Of a stretch of DNA of 64,000 nt, positions 12,037-21,400 are shown piece by piece (the stretch's first letter is position 1; every line of letters starts with the position of its first letter). The notes beneath the pieces were generated by a model, which searched no databases, had not been told where the DNA came from, and worked only from the letters and a program-made list of their open reading frames with translations. Source of the DNA: Euclidia mi (taxonomy: Eukaryota; Arthropoda; Insecta; Lepidoptera; Erebidae); the NCBI GenBank assembly GCA_944739405.2, contig OX123190.2:22604807-22668806 (forward strand), given 5' to 3'. A program made the position numbers and the translations under genes.

Positions 12037-12475
12037 TATATATAAAACTCAAAGGTGACTGACTAACATAGTGATCTATCAACGCACAGCCCAAACCACT
12101 GGAGGGATCGGGCTGAAATTTGGTATGCTGGTAGATGTTATGACGTCCGCTACGAAAGGATTTTGATAAATTCTACCCCCAAGGGGATAAAATAGGGGAT
12201 GAAAGTTTGTATGAAACGTTGTCAATTTAAAACCGATCGGGCTGAGACATGGCATGCATATAGCTACTATGACGTAGGCATCCTTTAAGAAAGGATTTTG
12301 ATAAATTCCAACCCTAAGGGGATAAAATAGGGGATGAAAGTTTGTATAAATCTTCTTAGATTTTCGACTGATTGAACTGAAATTAAAGATTGCAGCTACT
12401 ATGGTGAAGACGTCCACTGAAATCGGATTTTGATAAATTCAACCCCCATGGGGATAAAATAAGGGATGATGGAGG
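12037..12475 (+). mobile_element. Helitron-like remnant with three internal repeats
   Basis: It starts with ATATATATAAAACTCAAAG followed by GTGACTGACTAACATAGTG, which I associate with a lepidopteran Helitron 5' end. The block AGGATTTTGATAAATTC + CCAAGGGGATAAAATAGG + GGATGA occurs three times (about 12158, 12293 and 12423) at roughly 130-base spacing. No CTAG end or coding sequence is visible. Confidence 0.6.
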
Positions 12476-12914
12476 ATGTAAATGTATTAATTTGAACTAT
12501 TAGTACCTAATGGAACGAATAAATTAAGACGAACAAAATAATTTTAGTTCTAAGTGTTGACATTTGATGGCGTTGTGCAATTACGTAATTTTTCCGAATC
12601 GCGGTGTTAAGATTTGCCGCGGATTAACAAAATCTCCAGTTATTATTTAACTTTCGTCGTCAGGTAGGTTAGTTGTACGCAGTTGGTTGAATGTTGGTGG
12701 TCGTTAAATTGTTATGGTTGCTGTATAGTACATACTATACCTAAATATTTCTAGCGGATTATGTTTGACGATTTTAGCTGTTCTTTTCTTGGCATATTTT
12801 GGATTGCATTTGCTTTGTTTCGATTTAGTAGTTTTGGTTATAGACTCTGCTTTGTGTTTGGCATTTGTTTTGTTTTCGTTTGGTTTAAGCATAGGTTTTG
12901 TCGGTTCGAATTTT
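12476..12914. other. Unassigned stretch
   Basis: No recognised feature. The Lys/Asn-rich minus-strand frame at 12704-12892 looks like translated AT-rich sequence. Confidence 0.4.
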
Positions 12915-13000
12915 TTTAAATAATATAATAATAATAATATTATAATAAGCTTTATTTGCCAAAAAACATATTATACAGATTTTCCTTAACGTTAGTTAAA

Positions 13001-13520
13001 TGCTCGGGCCACACTACCGGGATATGCCAATAATTATTGCCATAATTTCAACAACGCCTAGGTGTAACCGCGATAGGCAATAGCTCCGGAGGCGGTCTTT
13101 TACGCACATCAAAGAAGATTACCGCAGTAATTATTGCGTTTGTGGCCACACTACCGTTTGTTCAGTGTGCAACACGAGTTCGACGACGACGCACGTATCT
13201 ACCGATCGATATGGAGTGGTCAAATGAAAAAGCGCTCGAATTTTTGGAGTTTTGCAATCCGAACCGTCTCTCTGGGATACCCGACAGAAAGCTAAAATTT
13301 TAAAAGATTCATGTTAAAATAATTGGCACTCATAAAATTCCAAACAGCTGCAGCTTCATCCGCCATCTTGAAAAATGATATTTTTACCACCTAGTTTATT
13401 GGCATATCTCGGTAAACTCTAGTGTAACCACACGACTTCACGCAGTAATTTAACGGTAATTTATTGCCATAATTATGGCGGTAACAGCCCGGTAGACGGT
13501 AAGGTAGTGTGGCCCGAGCA
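13001..13520. mobile_element. 520 bp TIR element with a MADF-like N-terminus
   Basis: The left end TGCTCGGGCCACACTACC is repeated in inverted form at 13503-13520. TAAA flanks both sides (12997-13000 and 13521-13524), a probable 4 bp target duplication. Inside, an ATG at 13211 opens MEWSNEKALEFLEFCN, which resembles the start of MADF domains, before the frame breaks down at about 13300. MADF-type proteins accompany PIF/Harbinger transposases in insects, so this may be an internally deleted relative. Confidence 0.7.
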
Positions 13521-13731
13521 TAAAAGAGTGTATACATACAAAACAATTATTTATACATTTAGAAAAAAAATATATTACTTATGAACTCCACACTAGGTCA
13601 AGCCTGTCTCGTGGAGTCCTTGAGTGGTTCCATCTTGAGTATACAGATCGTGCAAGTGTTTCGATAGTAATTAAAACGATATATTAAAAAAATAAGGATA
13701 CTGCAATTATAAGAAAACTAATGTGTTATAC

Positions 13732-13865
13732 GTGCGTGTGTAGATGTGTGTGTGTGTGTGCGCGCGTGCGTGCGTGCGCGTGTGTGTGTGTGTATGTGTG
13801 TGTGTGTGAGTGTGTGGTGTGTGTGTGTGAGTGTGTGGTGTGTGTTTGTGCGTGTGTGTGTGTGA
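13732..13865. repeat. (GT)n microsatellite, interrupted
   Basis: About 130 bases of GT/GC dinucleotides with a few interruptions, in the 3' UTR of the minus-strand LINE. The Cys/Val-rich frame across it is an artefact. Confidence 0.95.
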
Positions 13866-13882
13866 GTATTGAGAGAAGCCTT

Positions 13883-14940
13883 TTATATGATTATTCTAAG
13901 GAAGCTTTCAGATTCTGAATATGTTAATGTTATCAGCCATTTACGAATAATGCTCTTAACTTGATGCATTTTGCAGTGCTTAATATCACATACCTTTACC
14001 ACTTTATTGTATATGAAACTCAGCTTGAATTGTTGCATATGCTGGGTGAATTTAGTTTTTACGCGAATTCTTGGGCATCGAAAGACCCTTTGTGTCAATA
14101 GTTTGGGGTATTCTGGTGATCGTATTGTCCTTTTATGTTGCTTTAAACCCATTTTAAGGATTTTAATTGTCGTACATTGAGTGTTGAGGTTTCTTGGTAC
14201 AGACAGTTTGTGGAGAATCTGAAAGGCTTTCTGTACATGACCTTTAAAACGGATCTTTGAGCTCGTTCAATGTGTAACATAGCAGTAATTCCAACTCCGC
14301 CCCAGACTGTTATACAGTAACATATAATAGACTCGCACAATGCCACATATACGAGTCGCAGAACGTTGTTATTTGCTGAGTTACGTAAAAGTTTCATTAT
14401 GTAAATCAATCTTCTAGCACGTTTTGCTAGCAACTCAATATGCGGCTTAAAAGAAAGTCTACTGTCAATTATAATGCCAAGATACTTGATACGATCTACC
14501 TGTTTAATACACTCGCAGGTGCATAGAAGCGGGTTGCAGGTTGTATGGTGAATTTTTATAGTATAGTCACGTTTGGGTGCTGACGACTGCGTCTTGTAAA
14601 AGGGCACGAAGTTTGTTTTTGAGATATTTAAGGAAAGGAGATTCTGGTTGAGCCATTGTTTAATGTCGGATAAAACCTTTTGTGCGTTCTCATGCACCGA
14701 CAACCACGATTTGCCATGACATATGACGACAGTATCATCGGCATAGCAAATTATGTCTGCATTTTGAGGTACGTAATCAAAAATATCGTTCATGTAGATT
14801 ATAAACAGAGTCGGGCCAAGTACGCTTCCCTGTGGGACACCAAAGGTATTATATTGTTTTGAGCTAACATAGTCCCCTACTTTCACATACTGACATCTAT
14901 TATTTAAGTAAGTAATGGCTAAAGAAAATCTGAACGTTAA
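13883..14940 (-). pseudogene. LINE reverse transcriptase, C-terminal part, frameshifted
   Basis: The minus-strand frame contains FGVPQGSVLGPTLFIIYMND, the catalytic ICYADDTVV box, a KYLGIIIDSRLSFKPHI segment and a connection region (LIYIMKLLRN, then the VTVWG-like ITVWGG). Residues upstream of the first Met at 14886 remain open to about 14940 (AITYLNNRCQYVKVGDY), so that Met is not a true start. A frameshift near 14145-14152 joins a second frame (13883-14152, start MGLKQHKRTIRSPEYPK). The element is 5'-truncated and lacks endonuclease. It would have primed its own copying; this copy is dead. Confidence 0.85.
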
Positions 14941-14959
14941 TGGAGAAGTTGAAGAATGA

Positions 14960-15314
14960 AATGAAACTGACGTCCCTATTGTTGGTGACGGTGCATGTTT
15001 GTTTCGTGCTCTCTATTATTTAATGTACGGAACACAAGATTGAGCGATGGAGGTGCGTCAGACATTGTCAGATAATATATGTGGTTAATGACTGGAGCAA
15101 GTTTTCAATTATGACCCACGACAGGAAAGGTAATAACTCCTTAACACCTGACGAATATTTTGCTGATATGATGAAAAATGCTACTTATGGCGGGCTTTGT
15201 AAGTTAATAGCAGCAGGATTAATATTCCCATTTAAGTTTGAAGTTTACAGAAACGGTCTCATATATACGGAATCTGGATCTAACGACTATTCACCCAATA
15301 GCTTGATAGTTTAA
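14960..15314 (+). pseudogene. OTU-family cysteine protease fragment
   Basis: The translation from about 14969 reads DVPIVGDGACLFRALYYLMYG. The GDGxCLFRAL core is the catalytic Asp/Cys motif of OTU deubiquitinases (Cys at 14996-14998). After a stop at about 15041 and a one-base shift near 15080, the matching continuation is NDWSKFSIMTHDRKGN, then DEYFADMMKNATYGG and FPFKFEVYRNG, ending at 15314. I see no catalytic His motif after that. OTU domains are known in several eukaryotic transposons, including Helitron relatives, so this is more likely transposon cargo than a host gene. It abuts a LINE break point. Confidence 0.65.
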
Positions 15315-15344
15315 GTGCCTTATGACAGATTAGTTAAGAATATT

Positions 15345-15560
15345 GTGTACGGGCCCCCGCAGACTAGCTTCTTTTAGCATCGGCGACCAGCGACTCGGTC
15401 GCTTTTTAGCATCCAGATGCAGCGACTAAATTCTTAGAGCCACCGCCGACTAGCTTCTTTTAGCATCGGCGACCGGCGATTTTGCAACTGTATCGATGCT
15501 GCATCGCGTTTTAGCGACTCTCTGCGTTCGGACGCGGCGACCGTAGTGTTGTAGTGTGTT
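15345..15560. mobile_element. Harbinger-type terminal repeat block
   Basis: It starts GGGCCCCCGCAGACTAGC. The word GACTAGCTTCTTTTAGCATC plus GGCGACC occurs twice (about 15362 and 15449). From 15446 it runs parallel to 36048-36150 with only a few differences. The GC-rich GGGCC start and subterminal repeats suggest PIF/Harbinger; no gene is inside. Confidence 0.6.
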
Positions 15561-15777
15561 GTTGGTGATTGGCCGAGTCAACTGTCGATAAATTGATTTA
15601 TTTTTTCATCGTTGTAATACAATAATTGAAAAATATGACTAATACAGGTTTCTATAAAAAAATATACCAGTATAATTAAATGATGTTCGTTACAATGATG
15701 TTATGTTCTATTATTAATCGAAAACTGGCAAGATATACTCTACATTTTATAACAACAATAGATGGCATGGTCAGTAC

Positions 15778-16037
15778 TGTTAGATTATATTATTATTGTG
15801 TATGCAAAAATTAAATTATTAAATTTATATTTAAGTGTAAAACAATATAAATAGTATGGCAACATTTGACAGTTAGATTTTTTATAAATAGGGTATCATT
15901 ATTATAATGATTGCTCACTCTGTTAAACGCTCTCAAAGTGAACGGACATTTATATACTTCCTAGTGATATTCAAAGTGAATAAATATCAAGTGAATATTT
16001 ATAAAAGTGTTTCTCTTTTAATCCATAACCTCTAATA
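15778..16037 (+). repeat. Probable copia 5' LTR
   Basis: The boundaries are inferred from TGTTAGA at 15778 and its imperfect inverse TCTAATA at 16031-16037, directly before the primer-binding site. A TATAAATA sits at about 15882-15890. The second LTR is missing, so this cannot be confirmed by comparison. Confidence 0.55.
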
Positions 16038-16051
16038 GGTTACGGGCCCAG
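16038..16051 (+). other. Copia primer-binding site
   Basis: GGTTACGGGCCCAG directly follows the inferred LTR. Copia-type elements commonly prime from an internal part of initiator Met tRNA, and this motif has that form. Confidence 0.5.
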
Positions 16052-16164
16052 TGCCGCGTTTTTAAATTCAGTAAAAATTTGTTACGACTACCGACAGTCT
16101 ATAGTGTTTAAATCGTTAGTCTGTCGTGTGGAATAAAAAGTGCTATAACTAATGGAACAAAAGG

Positions 16165-16567
16165 AATATTAAACTGTTTGACGGCGATAAGTATAGTATC
16201 TGGAAATTTAGAAAACGTTCGTTACTAAGTGTAAAAGTTTTAAATGTTGAAAATAAAAACGGAACGACTTATAAGCGGAAGTTTGAGAAACACCCGCATC
16301 AGTATAATAAAAAAATTTAAAGTGCAGAATAATATGAAATCTATAAAATGTCATTTTTGTGGACGCAAGGGGCACATTAAAAAGGATACGACTAAACAGA
16401 AAAATATGGCGGACAGAACGAGAACGATTCAAACTGTCGGATTATCGCAAGAGTCGAAATCTGATGACTTCTCAGGTTATGCATTCATGACTGGACAGTG
16501 TCGGCAAGAAAATAGTCCAAACAAAATTACATTCTTGTTGGATTGGGAGCTTCGGATCATATTATAA
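16165..16567 (+). pseudogene. Copia gag remnant
   Basis: Near 16172 the bases read KLFDGDKYSIWKFRKR, the typical start of copia gag. Most of the gag body is then missing. A frame at 16244-16567 resumes with a zinc knuckle, CHFCGRKGHIKKD, in which the last metal ligand is Asp rather than Cys. The frame then runs into the protease region one frame off. Gag would coat the RNA; this one is internally deleted. Confidence 0.75.
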
Positions 16568-16863
16568 ACAGGGATGATATTTTTATTACATATGAATATT
16601 TACGTAAACCAATAAATATTTCTGTTGCTAAAAATAATACATTTATTTCAGCCACGAAGAGAGGTTCAATCAATGTTATAAGCAACAACAGTGTTCCAGG
16701 TGTACTGGAGAATGTTCTGTACTGCCCTGAAGTACCGTACAATTTATTGTCAGTTTCAAGGATGCAGAAGGCTGGCCTGGACATAATTTTTGATCGGAAT
16801 GGGACACTCATTTTGAAGGATGGTAAAATAATCATGACAGGTAATGTTTTAAATTTAACTTAA
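16543..16863 (+). pseudogene. Copia protease region
   Basis: The sequence just before the first Met reads LLDWGASDHI, where copia proteases have D-S-G-A-S, so the active-site Ser is replaced by Trp. Downstream VLYCPEVPYNLLSVSRM is the strongly conserved motif after the protease. A stop at 16861 separates it from integrase. The Met at 16543 is not a true start, because the domain begins a few codons upstream in continuity with gag. Confidence 0.8.
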
Positions 16864-16877
16864 TTACTTTAGATTTT

Positions 16878-18294
16878 TTGACACCTTTTAATAATGTGAG
16901 GGAGGGTAATTCTGTTTGCCAATTACGCCAGGATAATATAAATAATTATGATTTATGGCATCAACGTCTGGGTCATATTAGTAACACTAAATTTATAGAA
17001 TTAAAACGTAATAATTTGATTGAAGATGTACGTCAAATTGAATCCATATTACCTACCAATAGTTTATGTGAAGCTTGCATAAATGGCAAACAGGCTAGAC
17101 TACCTTTAAATAAAATGAAGAATAAGGAATTCATAAAGCGCCCTCTATATGTTGTACATTCAGATGTATGTGGACCTATCACTCCTTCAACGTTTGATAA
17201 TAAAAATTATTTTGTTTTGTTTGTCGATCAGTTCACCCATAATTGTGTGGTTTACCCTTTGACTTATAAATCAGATGTGTTTTCGGCATTCAAAGATTTC
17301 GTTGCAAAAAGTGAGTCAAAGTTTAATTCTAAATTAGTTACTTTGTATAGTGATAACGGTGGCGAATATTTATCAACCGAAATGAAAGATTACTGTAAAT
17401 CAAAGGGTATTAGTTATCACTTAACGGTTCCTAGAATGCCACAATTAAATGGTGTAGCTGAACTTATGGTGCGAACCATAACCGAAAAGGCTCGTTCAAT
17501 GTTAACTGGTGCGAAGCTGGATAAGCGATTTTGGGCGGAAGCAGTGTTAACTGCTGTTTACTTAATAAATATTTCGCCAACAAAAGCCTTAAATGTTTAT
17601 AAAACACCATATGAGATGTGGCATGATAGGAAACCGAATATTAAAACCCTTAGGATTTTTGGTTCAACTGTGTATGTCCATAATAAAACCAGTAAATCTA
17701 AATTTGACTACAAGTCATGGAAAGGCATACTGGTGGGCTATTGTCCAAATGGTTATAAGGTATGGAACACAGAATGCGAAAGGTATATGACTGGTAGAGA
17801 TGTTATAGTCGACGAGGTAAATTTTCTGGTATCCAGGCCTACAAAAAAGCCTGAAGGGAATAATGTGAAATATTCTCATCACAAAAGTGATATCTGTATT
17901 GAGTCTCAAGACTCTCAAGATACCAGTATACCTAAATCAGATAATTCGAAATCTGATGAACTAGCAAGTCATAACGAAATTCGCAACGTGCTAAATGAGG
18001 TTCCATGTGAACCTGTGATCGAAAACGATTCTTTACCTGTAAGCGAAAAATCTGATTTACCTAGAAGGAGTGATAGGCTCAAAGGTCGACCCCCTATTTG
18101 TTATAAGGAAAGTGATGGTGACGATGATTGCTTATTTGGAGCACAATCATTTGCATGTATTACACCAAAATCATTTCATGATATAAAGTTACTTGATAGT
18201 GGGTCTTATTGGGAGAAAGCTATCGAAGATGAACTAGAATCCCATAGAATAATTAATACATGGACTCTGGTGTCAAGACCAGAGAATGAGCGGA
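16878..18294 (+). pseudogene. Copia GAG-pre-integrase, integrase and start of RT
   Basis: The zinc-binding HHCC module is visible as LWHQRLGHIS ... LCEACINGK. The catalytic core shows Asp in VVHSDVCGP, Asp in LYSDNGGEY and Glu in NGVAELMVRT; the usual ER after NGVA is EL here. The GILVGYCPNGYKVWN motif and a polar linker follow, then the first RT residues (SGSYWEKAIEDELESHRI, then TWTLVSRPENE). Copia homology ends at 18294, and the remaining codons to 18338 belong to the next element. The integrase would insert the DNA copy. The frame itself is intact, but the polyprotein is cut off. Confidence 0.9.
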
Positions 18295-18484
18295 GGCCCT
18301 TACACCGCACACTTCAAACTGCCGAACGCGGCGACTGAATTGCTTTTCGGAAGCTTGATTCAGCGACTGAACGCTACACACCGCACACTTGAAGATGCCG
18401 ATCGCAGCGATTTGACATCTGCCAAACACGACTAAGTGTTGTACATGAAACTGTGTTGTACTAGATTAACGTTACATCAAAATA

Positions 18485-21400
18485 ATGGATTCTAATGAAG
18501 CTGCACTACTTCTTGCTTTATTAATAAGGTGAAAATATGAATCACGCCGAAGGCGTTATTGGTTACATCCGATCACCAGTTCAAGACATATTTTTGGAGA
18601 GCATTATTCATTATTTGATATATTAAGAAGAGACGATAAGAAGTTTTTTGAACATTTTGGTATGATATACACAACATTTCAAGAGCTTTTGTCGTATCTA
18701 GAAACATTTTTACGCCGAAAAGACACCTATCTTAGGAAGAGCATATCAGCGGAAGAACGACTTGCAATATCCCTAAGGTGTTAAAAAGCGAGCAACAACT
18801 TGTTTGCTTTTAGTAATTAGTTTTTATGACTGGCCTGTGGTTTTGGAGGTTAGTTACCCTGACTGCTATTCTCAAAACTGCGTGTTCGATTCCCAACCAG
18901 GACAAATCTTTGCTGAATGGCAGGATTTTTATTCTTTCATTCATTGTAATATAATACGTCTGTTTCGAAGAATATATGAGTATGTTTATCAGTTATCATA
19001 GATGATAAACATCATGATTACCATAGTACATGTCTGCTTGGAACAGCGGACTGGGTATGGATTATCCAAGGATTTAAATAATCCAGAATAACAAAATATA
19101 TATAAGAGAAGAAATGACGAGCGCAAAATGCACATATTGTCATGAATTATTACTTTAATAAAAAACTGTTTATGGGACACAATTTTTATTATACACAGTT
19201 ATATGTATTATGTATATAATATTATATTAGTATTATTCTACCACATTTACACAAATTAATGCAAAGGCCTATATCCTGCGACAGGCATAAAAAATATGAT
19301 GAACTAGAGGATGCTCGCAGCTGCACCTGCAGTTATACTTTAACTTAACCCTCCTTCGAACAAGCATGCCAAATTTCAGTATTCGGTCGCCGATGGCTTG
19401 TGTTGAGAGGAACTTCTTTGGAGAGTATGTTTAAGTTGTTGATTATTGGTGTCTTTCTAGAGCTTCAGAGCTCTTAGCCGGACCACCAACATCGTTGTTT
19501 TCTGTCGTGTAAACAAGTGTAATGGACCAGCAACACTTCGAGTGCCGCTGTACGTATGGTTCTCATGCAGGCCGTGGCAGCTATGGATACGAGTCTTTAA
19601 AGCCTTTCGAGCTTGATAACGGTCGTATTAAGGTTGATCCGAGGTCACCACACTACTACGCCGTAGCTAATAACTATCGGACGTATTACTGTTTTATAAA
19701 GCCATAAGACAATCTTGGGGGATAGCCCCCAGCGTTTGCCTATCATCTTCTTGCAGTGCCAGAAGACAATGCTGGCTTTATGGAGTTTATTTTCCATGTG
19801 GCTGTTCCGTGACAATTTGCAATCGAGAATGACACCCAGGTATCTACTTGACCTCGGTAGACAGCTTAATCTCTGTATCAAATAACCTGGGTTAAAATGT
19901 TCATCAATGATTATTTCATAATGTTCTCTTTTTATTAAAAGCTATTTTCAAACTGAGATAATCCAACATTTTAGAAAGAAAAAAGAAAATGTCACGTTTC
20001 GGTCGCCATAAAATAGGGGGCGAGCCTCTTGCCATCTACCGGGCAGATTATTAAGCGAGCAATAATTAATATTTTTAAAACACACATAACTTCAAAAAGT
20101 CAGTGGTGTACCCAAGACCATCGTCTTGACAGTGCGTTACGTACACAACATTATTGACCAAACAAATCTTCTATATTATAGATCCAGCATCTTGTGTGCT
20201 CTGAGAATCTTCAATTTGAATATCTTCTTCAGGTAGAACAATATTAAGTTGGTCTTCAAAGCTTTGTGTTCCCGAATCGTGGTGATGGGATGTCAACGGC
20301 ATCGAATTATTGTTTATAGGCGTGCTTTGTACTGTGTAATAAGCGAGATTTTGATCTTGATTGTTTTTGTACTTAAGAATAACGTTTAAAATATCAAGTT
20401 TTGCGTATAGTTTGTCGTTTTCCTCTATATTTTTGAAATCGTTATACAACGATAATAAAAAGTGTTTGTCTGCGTCTAGGTCCGTACACGGTGGCTGGTT
20501 TCTTTCCTCGCATTTTTTATTAATGATATTGGCTGCCAGAACATCGTATAGTTTTTCTCCTGATGTTACTGTTTTTTTCTTTTTAGTTTGTGTAAGTACG
20601 TCTTGCTCATAGTCCTCATCATCTTCGATTATATTATTTTGATAAGTTTGCGTCTCGTTTCGGGCGGCAGGACGAAGTTCAGTGAGCGGCAACAAAATTT
20701 TTAAAATATTGTAATATACATATTGCTTCCTAGGCCTGTACTCCGACCCACTGTTTATTTTCTTTTTTCTTTGTTTCTCCCTGTTAAAGCAGTCTTTTAT
20801 GCTCTTCCATCGCTTTTGTAATGAGAGTGCTGCAAAATATTTTTTTTTTTAATTAAACCGTGGCGGAAACAATGTCTAGTATTCCTCCAACTAGAAGGAG
20901 TATCATTTGACTAGGTTAGGTGATCCTGCCTTGTGGACCTTGTAATAGTCAGGAATTTACTGAGAAGCTCTGTGTATATTAATTGCGTGCCATAACATTA
21001 ATAGCGCGATTCTGAGATAATTCTACTGGAGTCCGTTAAACTTCGCCAGAGTTTAGGTATTGTTTTTACCATTGTACGTGTAATAGCCTCAGTTATATGA
21101 ATTTTATACATAATACATATTATAAAACCGAACATTTGTGAGAAACGATGTCATAGTCTAAGATCCCGCGACAAATTAGTGCACTCATCGAGTTTTTGCT
21201 TAAAACCAAATTTTTTAGTATATTTATGATGAAGAGAATACATATATACTAGGTTGCCTATTAAAATTTGGCCGCAAGTATGTTTAATTAAATGATTGTT
21301 AATTGATTTTTGGAAGATACTTTCGTTAATTCGTTTTATAAGTAAAATATCGTCTACATCAAGGCTATACATATAAAGATTCTGAAAAACCACGGTTGCT

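Larger units (their letters stand above)
12915..14940 (-). mobile_element. 5'-truncated LINE, minus strand
   Basis: Reading the minus strand, an RT C-terminal frame (14940 to 13883) leads into a 3' UTR with a GT microsatellite. It ends with CAAATAAAGCTTATTATAA and TAATAATA repeats near 12915-12955, a polyadenylation signal and LINE tail. A 520 bp TIR element (13001-13520) interrupts the 3' UTR. The 5' limit near 14940 is where the RT similarity stops and the OTU fragment begins. Confidence 0.85.
15778..18294 (+). mobile_element. Ty1/copia retrotransposon, 3'-truncated
   Basis: A probable 5' LTR is followed by a primer-binding site, gag traces, protease and integrase, and the start of reverse transcriptase. 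The element stops abruptly at 18294, where a Harbinger terminus begins, and no 3' LTR occurs in the window. The coding part is broken by frameshifts, so it cannot be active. Confidence 0.85.

Noticed and set aside
13721..13918. Cys/Val-rich protein
   Set aside because: Translation of a GT microsatellite.
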